A DNA stretch of 64,000 nucleotides from Gonatopus flavifemur (lineage: Eukaryota > Arthropoda > Insecta > Hymenoptera > Dryinidae): positions 7,192,001-7,256,000 of the forward strand of contig JAFFJZ010000012.1 of assembly GCA_018340375.1 (NCBI GenBank), in the 5' to 3' direction. This document shows, one piece after another, positions 44,884 to 54,522 of this stretch. The stretch's first letter is position 1, and each line of letters opens with the position of its first letter. The notes under the pieces were generated by a model that was not told the origin of the DNA, did not search any database, and worked only from the letters and a program-made list of their open reading frames with translations. A program made the translations under genes and the position numbers.

Positions 44884-45677
44884 TGTAGGGACCTGCGTTG
44901 TAAGTTCATTGCGGGCTCTCCTTTTCGACGGTACCGATTGTCCTTGTTTAGCGGCGACATCAGCGCCGACACGAAATCGAGTAATCCGATGAAGGAGAAA
45001 AGGTGTTACTTTTGTTTGTGGCGTTCCAGCAGTCGGATGGACTACTGTACTTTGTCGAGATTAGTAAAAATAAAATATATATCAAGTCGGAATAGTTCTT
45101 GTCGTTACTTCGATTCCGGTCTCAACTCCAATAGTACCCGAAGGGAACATGAAGCTCCGACAAATGTTCAGAATAGATCATGATAGATCAGACTGAAGCT
45201 CTGTTGGAGCTCAAGTTTAGATTCGTAAACGTTCGACGAAGGTCCGATGAACGTTGAAATGTCCACTTGAAAATAGTTTGAATGAACGTTTATAAAACGT
45301 TCATCGAACGTTTGCTAAAGGTTCGTTCGAGTTGCAATTTTTCGATCAAAGTTTTTTTCAAAGTATATTTTTCCACGAAAAAATGAAAGATTGGGGCATT
45401 TCTAACTATAATTGTAATTCCGTCTGAAACATAAAAAACTGAAGGTTGAATGAATCTTCGTAGAATCTTTAATAAACGTTCTATGAACCTTCATTCAAGC
45501 TATTTTCAAGCGGACATTTCAACGTTCATCGGACCTTCGTCGAACGTTTCCGAATCTAAACTTGAGCTCCAACGGAGCTTCAGTCTGATCTATCATGATC
45601 TATTCTGAACGTTCGTCGGAGCTTCATGTTCCCTTCGGGTAGTATTGACAAGGAAATAATTGACAATATTTCCCACA
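44884..45677 (+). repeat. 3' LTR split by a palindromic element
   Basis: It starts TGTAGGGACCTGCG and ends TTTCCCACA. It is 794 bp because 505 bp (element plus one TA) are inserted after CAACTCCAATAGTA. Without the insertion it has the same 289 bp as the 5' LTR. Confidence 0.9.
45137..45639. mobile_element. CCCGAAGGG palindromic element, copy 2, 503 bp
   Basis: It has the same ends as 37917-38417 and a TA duplication (45135-45136 and 45640-45641). The 5' LTR serves as the empty site: CAATAGTAGTATT is uninterrupted there, which proves the boundaries. The arms pair over about 235 bp but differ considerably in sequence from copy 1. Confidence 0.9.
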
Positions 45678-45884
45678 AGAAAATGAGGATTCTCAAACCC
45701 TCGGATTGTATTCTGCCTAACATAATACTCAACTCTTGAGTGTTTCTCATCTCCCGGAAATTGCCGTCGGCATCAGCGTTACCCAATGTGCACCACGAGG
45801 AGGTTGCGCGATCGGACTTTACACATCAATGTGGCCCTGAAAAGGGCCAATTGTCTGAACTGGAGGTGTATCTTCGGGGACGCA

Positions 45885-46958
45885 TTATGCATTCAAAAGA
45901 TGTTCAAAATGAGCGCCGTTTTGCCTTTGACAAAGCGCAATTCTTTTATGAAAGTTTTCTACAGTTGCTTGCAACGTAGCAGGTGTTATTGCTGTGCATG
46001 CTCTTCTCATTCGATCTTTCATGTCATCGCGTGTTGTTGGAGGTTCACGGAATACAACATTTTTTATGTAACCCCAAAAGAAAAAATCAGGCGACGTCAG
46101 ATCTGGCGACCTACGTGGCCATCGCACAGGTCCTCCACGGCCAATCCACCTTCTGGGAAACTTCTCGTCCAGAAATTTTCGAACAATTCGCATGTAATGA
46201 GGAGGTGCTTCATCCTGTTGGAACCACATCCTTGATCTCACGTCAAGACTTACGTCTTCCATAAGAGCAGGGAGTTCAAAATGCAAAAAACGAAGATACT
46301 CCGCGCCAGTCAGGTTTCCTTCAAAAAAATACGGCCCTATGATCCTGGAATCTAAAATTCCGCACCAAACGTTCACACTTCAACGATGTTGATGATTAAT
46401 TGTACGGACCCAGTAAGGATCCTGAGCACTCCAATAATGGCAATTGTGCCTATTGAGAATTCCAACATTGTGAAATATTGCCTCATCAGAGAACATAACG
46501 TGATTAGAGAAAGTAGGATCTTCTTCAATTCTCCGTTGGGCCCACGTGCAGAAGTTCAATCTTGTTATGAAATCCTCAGCTGTTAGAGATTGCAGCAAAG
46601 TGATATGGTACGGATGATAATCCAACGATTTCAAGATACGCTGAGCTGTGGATCGAGGAATCCCGGTCATTTCCTCAATATCCCGAAGACTGATATGGGG
46701 ATTAATATGAATTAATGCCAGCACAGCCAGCGATCTCACATCAGGATCATTGTCATCCGCATAAACTTTCTTGTTCCTCTGTCGTTTGAGGAGAACTTGA
46801 CGAGCACGTTGTTCGAGAAATCGGATCGTAATGCGATTTGGACACCTCCGATCCGGAAAACGACATTGAAACGTTCTCACAGCTTCAACATAATTTCCCC
46901 GCGCTTCACCAAGACACAACAAAACGTCAACAATATCGTTTGACGCGTAATCAGACAT
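45885..46958 (-). pseudogene. DD41D-type transposase with one nonsense codon
   Basis: The minus-strand frame from MSDYASNDIVDVLLCLGEA at 46958 to HFEHLLNA at 45885 is about 357 codons, broken only by a TGA at 46377-46379 where Trp is expected before SVNVWCGI. It has an N-terminal helix-turn-helix (NPHISLRDIEEMTGIPRST), the first catalytic block MFSDEAIFHN, the second FQQDEAPPHY, and the third SPDLTSPDFFFWG with 41 residues between the last two Asp. The family moves by cut and paste at TA sites. Close to functional, so probably a recent loss. Confidence 0.85.
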
Positions 46959-47466
46959 GATATTTGGAAATGTGTTTCCTCCAAATGATAACAGAGAACT
47001 GAGCAGTTTGGGAATGCTAAATTTTTAAGGTATTCACACGTGAATCAAAACAATAACAATTTCCGAGAACAAAACCAAAACAAAACACAACCGACGGCAA
47101 TTTCCGGGAGATGAGAAACACTCAAGAGTTGAGCATTATGTTAGACAGAATACAATCCGAGGGTTTGAGAATTCTCATTTTCTCATCAATTAGAGCGTCA
47201 TCTATGGGGATTTCGAAGAAACGTTTGAGACAAAAGTTCCTTGGTTTTTAGCGTAGAATCTAAACCGGTAGTAAAAAATAGGGGATTCCATTCAAAAAAC
47301 ATGAGTTGACCTCAGAATGACCTTGAAAGTGGGATCTGAGGTCAAAGCCAAGTTCACCATCAAATGTCCCCCTCAGATTCTTACATTTTTTTCCCGGAAC
47401 ATTTTCTTCTGAATCTATTCGTTTTCAAGATATTCTAAGTGACAGATTAAAATGGGACACCCTGTA

Positions 47467-47791
47467 TATCAAAGATTTATTTCAGTTGAAGGATTGTTGT
47501 TCCCGTTAAACGAAGCATTATTGAAGCAAATTAAAATGTTGATCTTGCTCTATTGAAATGATATATTCATTTGATTCAAAAAATTTTATAGTTCACCACT
47601 AGAGAGCGCAGAGGTTCAATCATTATAGATACGGTTTTGCGAATATTCACATTCTCTCGGCCGTAACCTAGTGTTCACTAAACATCGATAGCTTTGAAAT
47701 CGATGAACATCGATGTTGTTACATCGTGTAACGATATAACATCGACCTGGATAGGGACTGAATTTGCCGAATGAACATTTCGCCGCAGAGC
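47467..47791. other. Spacer with CATCGAT words
   Basis: No gene is recognised. Near 47680-47750 ACATCGATG-type words recur in both orientations, probably part of a small MITE. Confidence 0.4.
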
Positions 47792-48376
47792 CAGGGCATA
47801 ATATAAGGGTCAGTTCTTACCAAAAAGTTAGTTCTAAAAGAAAACGATCAGTTCTAAAGCGTACAAACGGTTAGTTCTTAAAAAATTACCCAATTTTCAG
47901 GTCAATGTTTTTCTTTTTATTTTTCCAAATCGAGTATCCAATACTGCCCTGTTACAAAATAAGCCTTTCACCTCATATGGAGGGATATCATTAATTCAGT
48001 AGTGATATTCATTCCAAAAAAATAAATCTTGATGCCAAAAATAAAATCAATGAAGCATCGAATAATTCAAGAAATACTTTTCACACAAATTTCTCACTTC
48101 ATATTGGAAGGGTTTTCTCTCGAAATAGAGAGACTATTTCTTTTTTTTTAGCTGATGTCCTCACAGCATAGTTTATAAACAAGGAATCTTGTACGTATAA
48201 ATAAATAAAACGTAATGAAATAGATATATCATTTATTGAATGCATAGATAGATATCAAGTTTATTAATTATCATATACCGTTTTATTAATTCATAAAGAC
48301 GATACAGTACTTTTCTTTTTGAAATTGAGTGTCCACCATTTCGGTTAGTTCTTAAATTTCCTTACATTATGCCCTG
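47792..48376. mobile_element. CAGGGCATAAT-ended element, 585 bp
   Basis: CAGGGCATAATATAAGG at the left pairs with CCTTACATTATGCCCTG at the right. TAGTTCTTA-type words lie next to both ends (GTCAGTTCTTACC, GGTTAGTTCTTAAA). CAG-type ends resemble hAT, but no 8-bp duplication is found. Confidence 0.55.
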
Positions 48377-48567
48377 CTTTGGTTTCTGTGATCAATATTG
48401 AAATGCAATATGTTCTGCGATCATGCTAAAGGTATTATAATTTGTGTTTTATGTTTTTTTTCTTAATTTGTAGTAGAAGAACGAAATAAATTCAACTAAA
48501 AAAAAAAAAAATTGCAAACACTCTCAACCTCTACAAGGTAATCTCGAAGAACGGGGCTTGAAGTATG

Positions 48568-48927
48568 ATTGAACCGTCAAACGAACTTACCTGTAAGTGA
48601 AGTCCGACGGATATTATACGAAAGCCCCGTTCGAGATGATTACGTCCCACCCTAAAGAATATATATGTATCCCGCCCCGAGAATATAGATTTTGCAATTT
48701 TTTTGTGTATGTTTCCTCTGAGATATATGAGGGGGGGGGGGGGTATAGGACGTGGGATCTTGGGGCCGGCTCTCATGAAGAGTTTTCTTTTTCGGGATAT
48801 TAAGTAGCTCTGAACGTTATGGCACCTGGCGGGAACGAGGTATACTATGAGGTAATCATCTCGAATGAGGCTTCCGTATAATATCCGTCGAACTTCACTT
48901 ACAGGTAAAATTGTTTGACGGTTCAAT
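48568..48927. mobile_element. Palindromic MITE, about 360 bp
   Basis: ATTGAACCGTCAAACGA and its inverse TTGTTTGACGGTTCAAT bracket arms that pair through GTAAGTGAAGTCCGACGG and GATATTATACG. The loop has a G-run at about 48732. The end bases are uncertain. Confidence 0.65.
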
Positions 48928-49003
48928 AATCCGAAAAAGTCTTGGTGATATTTTATCTTATTCGCACACGACTAGTCATGTATAGTAAGATTTCGGATTA
49001 GAG

Positions 49004-49074
49004 TCATTCGGTAAAATAAATTTCGGTCCAACGGTGTTTCGGCCTAACGGGCTTTCGGTCCAACGGGTGTTCAC
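49004..49074 (+). repeat. CGGTAAAATAAATTTCGG repeat, copy 1
   Basis: The block contains TTCGGTCCAACGG-type words three times. It recurs in reverse complement at 54654-54729 and in the same sense at 55508-55566. It could be the terminal repeat of a large element spanning 49004-54729 or a dispersed terminal fragment. Confidence 0.55.
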
Positions 49075-49075
49075 C

Positions 49076-49560
49076 GCTTCAGCGAACATTCAGATCAGAT
49101 GGGTATAGATCGGACCGAAGGTTCATTAGAGCTAACTTTCAGATTCACAAACGTTTGACAAAGGTTCTATGGATGTTGAAATGTCCGCCTCGAAATACGT
49201 TCAGGGAACATAGATGGAACGTTCGTTGAAGGTTCATCGAAGGTTTGATGAAGCTTCACAAAAATATCTCCACCTATATTATTTTGATCAATTTATATGA
49301 AAAATAAATTAATTAATGAACATAAATTATTATAAATCAACCCAAGTATAGATATTTTTGTGAAGCTTCTTTAAACGTTCGATAAACCTTCAATGAACGT
49401 TCCATCTATATTTCCTGAAAGTATTTTGAAGCAGACATTTCAACGTTCTTAGTAAGTTTGACAAACGTTTGTGAATCTAAAAGTTAGCTTTCATGAACCT
49501 TCGATCCGATATATACAGATCTAATCTGAACGTTCGCTGAAGCTTCATGTTCTCTTCGGG
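49076..49560. mobile_element. CCCGAAGGG palindromic element, copy 3, left end truncated
   Basis: It starts inside the family sequence at GCTTCAGCGAACATTC and ends GCTTCATGTTCTCTTCGGG before TA. About 18 terminal bases are missing on the left, where it abuts the CGGTAAAATAAATTTCGG repeat. Confidence 0.7.
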
Positions 49561-49643
49561 TATGAATCAACCAATGGGAGTTCATTATCAAAGCCCCAGG
49601 GGCTATGAATGTCTGCAAACGGAAACATCACTAGTGTGTATTA

Positions 49644-49775
49644 AGGTCTAACGACATAAGCACGTGAACGGGAATGGGAATGTAAAGAACGGAAAACTGC
49701 ATAGACACCAGATTCGTTTTCTACGCAGCCATCCGTTCATTACGTTCACGTTTACCTGCTCGTGTAGCTAGACCT
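49644..49775. mobile_element. Harbinger-like palindromic MITE, 132 bp
   Basis: AGGTCTAACGACATAAGCACG and the inverse arm ending CTCGTGTAGCTAGACCT pair, and the flanks are TTA and TCA. The sequence is related to 55850-55965, where the 3-bp duplication TAA is perfect. A TWA duplication is characteristic of PIF/Harbinger. Confidence 0.6.
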
Positions 49776-49807
49776 TCAGAGATCAGTGGCTTAGACCTAA
49801 TGGCAGC

Positions 49808-50081
49808 TGGTAGAGTATCATGATACCGAAACATTACAATCCCAACGGTAGCATAGTCCCGAAAAAAAATTATCGAATTTAATATAAATCGAGTATTTTA
49901 CCACTTTTATCATGAAAATGTTTTGTTGGTGCATATTATGAGGAAACAAAACTTTTTCTATGATAAAAGTGGTCAAATACTCAATTTATATTGAATTCGA
50001 TAATTTTTTTTCGGAATTGAAACACTTCGGGACTATGCCACGGTCGGAATTGTGATCTTTCGGTATTATGATACTTTACCA
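49808..50081. mobile_element. Palindromic MITE, about 274 bp
   Basis: TGGTAGAGTATCATGATACC pairs with GGTATTATGATACTTTACCA. The arms continue through GCATAGTCCCGAAAAAAAAT and ATAAATCGAGTATTT with inverse partners, and the loop is about 30 bp. The duplication was not resolved. Confidence 0.65.
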
Positions 50082-50096
50082 TGACTGCTGCTCCAC

Positions 50097-50320
50097 CAGG
50101 GGGCATAATCTCGAATAGAAAAATTTTCAAACGGATTTCAGCACTGCCATACGGTAGTACAGTGAACTATTTTACATGTATACACTAAGACTAATTCGAA
50201 AATCGGTGTGATTTGTTCATTGTTTGTGTTAGTTGTATCTATGGCGAATAATTCACTGTACTACCGTACGGCAGCGCTGAAATCCGTTTGAGAATGTTGC
50301 ATTTGAGATTATGCCCCCTG
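50097..50320. mobile_element. hAT-like palindromic MITE, 224 bp
   Basis: The ends are CAGGGGGCATAATCTCGAA and AGATTATGCCCCCTG, with the perfect 8-bp duplication TGCTCCAC (50089-50096 and 50321-50328). The arms share AAACGGATTTCAGC and CGGTAGTACAGTGAA with their inverses. Confidence 0.85.
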
Positions 50321-50528
50321 TGCTCCACCGGACTTGAAACAGAACTGAAATAGAATTGAACCACAGGAAATGACCATTCAACAAACGAGTACATTTTTTT
50401 ACAAGAGAATGCTTGGATAACGGTTAGATAATTCCATTTCAATCCTGTTTTATTCACACCTGGTGGAAACATAGTCCATGGCAGCTCTGCCGTGCATATA
50501 TATGATAGAGCCGCAGTATTCCAAATGC

Positions 50529-50698
50529 TCAATAGGTTCGTTCGTTCTACGCTTGGAGCATATACTACTGGGGCGAGCAAAGGCTACGGAGAAGTGTGGT
50601 TAGTTTGAATTAAAGATAGAATGAGAGTTGCGACTTTTAGGCAGTGCTATCTTTGTTCAAATCTCATTGCATGAGACGAGAAACAACTCCCTAAAAGT

Positions 50699-50737
<39 letters not shown>

Positions 50738-50785
50738 ATTTAACCACACTTATTTCTATTGAAATCATACGCGATGCTCGCTCCA
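50529..50785. mobile_element. Palindromic element containing a TC microsatellite
   Basis: GGAGCATATACTACTGGGGC at the left has a broken inverse CTCCAGTAGTATA...TGCTC at 50781-51093, interrupted by the next MITE. The inner arms pair through GTGTGGTTA, GAGTTG and CGACTTTTAG. A run of TC dinucleotides fills about 50701-50735. Confidence 0.55.
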
Positions 50786-50793
50786 GTAGTATA

Positions 50794-51080
50794 CAGGGGG
50801 CTTCAACTCTATAAGGAATACTGTTATGATTATTTTAGTTGAGTTCCAATCCTCAAGTGTGGCGGCGCCAATGTTCCCCAATCGAGACGACTGTGCTGCA
50901 CTTACTCTCGAAATATATAAACTAACGCAATATAACCGCCATATTGCGTTAATTCATGAATTTTGAGAGTGAGGGCAGCACAGTCGTCTCGATAAGGGAA
51001 CACTGGCGCCGCCACACTAAAGGATTGGAACTAAAATAAAATAATCATAACAGTATTTCTTATAGAGTTGAAACCCCCTG
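50794..51080. mobile_element. hAT-like palindromic MITE, 287 bp
   Basis: The ends are CAGGGGGCTTCAACTCTAT and ATAGAGTTGAAACCCCCTG, with the perfect 8-bp duplication GTAGTATA (50786-50793 and 51081-51088). The arms pair for more than 120 bp through GTGTGGCGGCGCCA and GAGACGACTGTGCTGC. It is inserted in the right arm of the 50529 palindrome. Confidence 0.9.
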
Positions 51081-51094
51081 GTAGTATATGCTCT

Positions 51095-51220
51095 AAGGTT
51101 CTACGTGCTCTAAGTTTCTCCAACTTGTACCAAATCATTTTGTTTCCATAACTGGAAATAGCGAATCCAAAATACTAGGAGTAAGTTGGGGAAACTTGGA
51201 ACACCAGTAAACGAACTTAG
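51095..51220. mobile_element. Short MITE, copy 1 of 2
   Basis: AAGGTTCTACGTGCTCTAAG at the left and AAACGAACTTAG at the right bracket TCCAACTTGTACCAAATCAT and AGCGAATCCAAAATACTAGG. The copy at 51319-51455 is about 85 percent alike by eye. Confidence 0.6.
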
Positions 51221-51318
51221 AGGGCATTCATTCCACGTCAAGTGTACCCGCCTAGAAAACCTTCGTCGCTGGAATTTTGATGAAACTTGGTGGAGTTGTT
51301 GTACTATTGGAGTACATA

Positions 51319-51455
51319 AGGTTCGTTCGTTCTACGTGCCCTGAGTTGCTCCAACTTGTACCAAACCAATCATTTCGTTGCTTAAACTGGAAGTAGCGAA
51401 TCCAAAATACTTGGAGCGAGTTGGGGTAACTTGGGACATCGGTAAACGAACTTAG
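51319..51455. mobile_element. Short MITE, copy 2 of 2, inside an inverted arm
   Basis: It begins AGGTTCGTTCGTTCTACG and ends GTAAACGAACTTAGC. The opposite arm of the host element, which reads straight from GGAGTACATAAT to TTGTGCAG, serves as the empty site. Confidence 0.65.
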
Positions 51456-52184
51456 CTATTATTTGTGCAGAAGGGGGGAAGGAAATATCGACGGGTTACC
51501 AAGATACAGGGGCTCAAAGTTTTGGACACGTTTGTCTTCGTTGAATTATAACTCAGTTATTATTATTTTTTTTTTAAATGCAAGTTATGGTTTTCATCGG
51601 TTTTTTTTCGTTTTTTCCAATAGATATGAAGACAATTCTCCAAATTAATTATTTCTGCAAAAAAAAGTGATTTTTATTTTTCTTTTCGATTTTTTTTAAA
51701 GATCGGCATTTTTGAAAATTTTTTAATTACGCTCAATCGAAAGCTTATTCTTTTCCCTTCAAAATCATTCGTCACACATGATGGAGTCTCATGAACTCAT
51801 CAGTGAATTCAATCGTTAAAGCCGGCACGATCCAGCTTCCAAGCGCGCTGAACATACTGGTCAGCCGTCACCCGGTACGGCGATGTTGATGAAAATTTTT
51901 TTCTATAGACTACTGCAAAATGATTGATAAAATACATAGAACATGCTTTATTTACTGTAGAAATCATTTATTATCATTATCAATATTCTCATTTTCTCAT
52001 TCCTAATGAACAAATTTTGTATTTTGTTTTTAGAAGTATATACAATTTTCTCACAATAACGTTATAAATAGTGTTACAAGTTGGTGGATGTTGTGTATGG
52101 AATTGAAAAAGAATGTGCACATCAAGTTCTCTTAATTTTTTTCTGAAGTTTTGGAAAAAAATTGCTTCTAGAATAGGAAGAATA

Positions 52185-52987
52185 TCATCTTCTAACTTGG
52201 AGAGTCGTTTGTGAAACTGAGACGAACGCATGATATTTTATTGTCCCCGGAATCGTTTTCGCACAGTCAAATCGACACTTCAGCTCATCTCGTATCTTTC
52301 CATGGCTCTTTTTAGAACTAAAAAATATTTTTGTTCCTAAAAAGTTATCTTCCAGCCAAGTATAAAATGCATCGCAGGTTAAAATTTGATCCCTTGAGGA
52401 TGCCTGTAAACTTGCACGCATTGCTAATCTTATGTTCCCGCTGATACCATCACATGACCCTTTACCATGTGCAGTCTCATGGAAATCCCACTCAGCTTCA
52501 ATACCAAAATCCTCCTCATGACGGAGTAGATTTTGGGAATTGTACTTGTTTTTGAAATGCTGTGCTGCTCCATCGGAGAAATAAAATATCCTCTCAACAT
52601 TGGAATTTTCTTGCAAGTACGTACCTTGGTGAAAGGGAAGCGTGTAATAAAAAGTGTCAGGGACGTAGTTGGAAAGTATTTGGAACGTGGATTTAAGCGT
52701 ATATTGAGCGTCAAGTGGAACATCAAGAATGGTTCGAACGTATATTTGAAGTGTGTGAAGCGTATCGGAAGTAACACCAATTTCATAGAAACCGGGCTTT
52801 ACACTCGGAAGCGTAATCGGAGAGTGGATAGGAAGCATGTAAGAAGTATTGGAAACGTAATCTGAGACATTCTTACGCTTCCGTTACTATTTATGACACG
52901 CTTCCCTTCCACCAGGGTAATCAATATTTTTTGGAAAGCATACACCGCGACTGTGTCATGTTTTAGATCATCGGATAAAATTGCCAT
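52185..52987 (-). pseudogene. Transposase-like protein with YFSDGAAQHFKN and HGKGSCDG motifs, interrupted
   Basis: The minus strand from 52987 reads MAILSDDLKHDTVAVYAFQ and is cut by the 52624-52917 insertion. Removing that element and one TA continues the frame through IFYFSDGAAQHFKNKYNSQN, LLRHEEDFGIEAEWDFHETA and HGKGSCDGISG, down to 52185. The SDG and HGKG...CDG blocks recur in uncharacterised repetitive proteins of insects and other animals and look like an RNase H-fold DDE nuclease; I cannot name the superfamily. The frame is open for the sequence visible, but the N-terminus is missing. Confidence 0.6.
52624..52917. mobile_element. CCC/GGG foldback element with TA duplication, 294 bp
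   Basis: The ends are CCTTGGTGAAAGGGAAGCGTG and CACGCTTCCCTTCCACCAGGG, flanked by TA (52622-52623 and 52918-52919). The interior repeats GGAAGCGTA and AAGCGTATC-type words. It interrupts the transposase-like frame of 52185-52987, and its removal with one TA restores the frame. Confidence 0.75.
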
Positions 52988-53668
52988 ACTTTCATGTGCA
53001 ATATCATTCCCCTTTTTATAATAACGTCAACTTCAGTGGAGAGTCTGGTTAAGCATGAAGAGTGTTGTGTATTTTGTAGCATTATTTTGTTGAGATGAAT
53101 AATAATGATAATAAATAATTTCTACAGTAAATAAAGCATGTTCGAATTTTCATCGCCGTACCGGGTGACGGCTGACCAGTATGTTCAGCGCGCTTAAGCT
53201 GGATCGTGCCGGCTTTAACGATTAAATTCACTGATGAGTTCATGAGACTCCATCATGTGTGACGAATGATTTGGAAGGGAAAAGAATAAGCTTTCAATTG
53301 AGCGTCATTAAAAAATTTTCAAAAATGCAGATCTTCAAAAAAAATCGAAAAGAAAAATGAAAGTCACTTTTTTTTGCAGAAATAATTAATTTGGAGAATT
53401 GTCTTCATATCTATTGGAAAGAACGGAAAAAAACCGACGAAAATCATAACTTGCATTGAAACAAAAAATAATAATAACTGAGTTATAATTCAACGAAGAT
53501 AAACGTGTCCAAAACTTTGAGCCCCTGTATCTCGGCAACCCGTCGATATTTCCTTCCCCCCTTCTGCACAAATTATGTACTCCAATAGTACAACAACTCC
53601 GCCAAGTTTCATAAAAATTCCAGCGATTAAGGCTTTCAGGCGGGTACACTTGACGTGGAAAGCCCCCT

Positions 53669-53811
53669 AAAGGTGAAATTACATGCGTACGTTTGTCGCA
53701 TGCAATATCATTAGATGAAAAGAGAAGTCCTAGGGAAAAACAGTTTGCCTCTCCTTTCATCTAATGATGTCGCATGCGACAAACACATGCATGTAATAGA
53801 AGCTTTAGGCT
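53669..53811. mobile_element. Palindromic MITE, about 143 bp
   Basis: AAAGGTGAAATTACATGCG and GTTTGTCGCATGC pair with GCATGCGACAAAC and CATGCATGTAATAGAAGCTT. The loop is AAGTCCTAGGGAAAAACAG-like. The ends are uncertain by a few bases. Confidence 0.65.
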
Positions 53812-54284
53812 GCTCTCCCATGCATCGGAATGGACTACCGGAACGGAACAAAACTTTCAGTGACATTTTAATCCCCGTTCCGTTCCTTCGAAATCGTATA
53901 CCTCGTCGCACATGATCCGGAACGATTACGACCGGAATGAAAATCCACCAATTATTACTCGGATTTCTTTTAGCAGGTTCCACCAGGAAGCTTTAAACCA
54001 AGTTTCATTAGTTATGATAATATTCCGTTCCAGCACATTCCGGTCCATGGGAGAGCAGAGCGACCGAATTGAACGGAACGTATTAAGATGTAATTTCATG
54101 GGGCGTCGAGCATCAAACGTCAACATTAGAAGGAAAGAGAAGAACTGTGTGACCTCTCTTTCTTTCTAATGTTGACGCTTGATGCTCGACGCCCCATGAA
54201 ATTACAGCTTTAGAAACTAAAATTCTACTGAGATCACCGTTCCGTTCCAATAGAATATTCCGATGCATGGAAGAGCACCCTGAA
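53812..54284. mobile_element. Palindromic element with GCTCTCCCATGCATCGGAAT ends, hosting a younger MITE
   Basis: GCTCTCCCATGCATCGGAAT at the left pairs with ATTCCGATGCATGGAAGAGC at the right. GGAACGGAAC/GTTCCGTTCC words and AATCGTTC-like sequence line the arms. The GATGTAATTTC MITE copy B is inserted in the right half. Confidence 0.55.
54087..54207. mobile_element. GATGTAATTTC palindromic MITE, copy B
   Basis: AAGATGTAATTTCATGGGGC and GCCCCATGAAATTACAGCTT enclose arms with CATTAGAAGGAAAGAGAAG, almost identical to copy A at 39238-39366. Confidence 0.75.
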
Positions 54285-54408
54285 GCTGTAATTTCATGGG
54301 GCGTCGAGCATCAAGCGTCAACATTAGAAAGAAAGAGAGGTCACACAGTTCTTCTCTTTCCGTCTAATGTTGACGCTTGATGCTCGACGCCCCATGAAAT
54401 TACATCTT
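54285..54408. mobile_element. GATGTAATTTC palindromic MITE, copy C, opposite sense
   Basis: It begins AAGCTGTAATTTCATGGGG and ends GAAATTACATCTT, with the loop in the reverse sense relative to copies A and B (GTCACACAGTTCTTCTC). Confidence 0.75.
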
Positions 54409-54413
54409 TAGCT

Positions 54414-54522
54414 AATGTCCCAACACGACAATATCCCGAAATTCGATGATTGGTCAACTTCTGGAGACTTACTAGATGTTGACCAACCATCGAATTTCGA
54501 GCTATCGTCGTGTTGGGACATT
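54414..54522. mobile_element. Palindromic MITE, about 109 bp
   Basis: AATGTCCCAACACGAC pairs with GTCGTGTTGGGACATT, and GAAATTCGATGATTGGTCAA pairs with its inverse TTGACCAACCATCGAATTTC. It is highly symmetric with a loop under 20 bp. Confidence 0.7.

Larger units (their letters stand above)
39757..45677 (+). mobile_element. Defective Ty3/gypsy LTR retrotransposon, CsRn1-like
   Basis: It is bounded by TG...CA LTRs and the 4-bp duplication AGAA (39753-39756 and 45678-45681), which sits exactly within the left inverted repeat of the DD41D element. It has a tRNA-Trp-type primer site, a gag frame, a pol region lacking the reverse transcriptase, and a purine tract. The 4-bp duplication, tRNA-Trp primer and C-X2-H-X9-C-X3-C gag motif all fit the CsRn1 clade. 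The LTRs differ at about seven positions in 289 by eye. Confidence 0.9.
39475..47464 (-). mobile_element. DD41D-type Tc1/mariner-superfamily element with about 370-bp terminal inverted repeats
   Basis: The left end is CGGGTGTCCCATTTTAATCT and the right end AGATTAAAATGGGACACCCTG, with TA on each side (39473-39474 and 47465-47466). The inverted repeats are about 370-385 bp. The left one is cut in two by the LTR retrotransposon (39475-39756, resuming at 45682 to about 45783), while the right one is whole (about 47094-47464). Without the insertion and one AGAA the element is about 2.07 kb. It encodes one transposase on the minus strand. Confidence 0.85.
51221..53668 (-). mobile_element. DNA transposon of uncertain family with about 600-bp inverted arms
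   Basis: The left arm (51221 to about 51985, including a 137-bp MITE) and the right arm (about 53098-53668) are imperfect reverse complements. Shared phrases are TTCCACGTCAAGTGTACCCG, TACTATTGGAGTACATAA, CAGGGGCTCAAAGTTTTGGA and GCTTTATTTACTGTAGAAAT. Between them lies a disrupted transposase-like frame on the minus strand. The outer ends (AGGGC and GCCCCCT) leave the target duplication unclear. Confidence 0.7.

Noticed and set aside
46386..46586. Plus-strand frames over the DD41D transposase region
   Set aside because: They are antisense shadows of the minus-strand transposase.
52624..52838. N-terminal part of the 217-codon frame ending at 52185
   Set aside because: These codons lie in the inserted 294-bp foldback element; the true upstream protein sequence continues beyond 52917.
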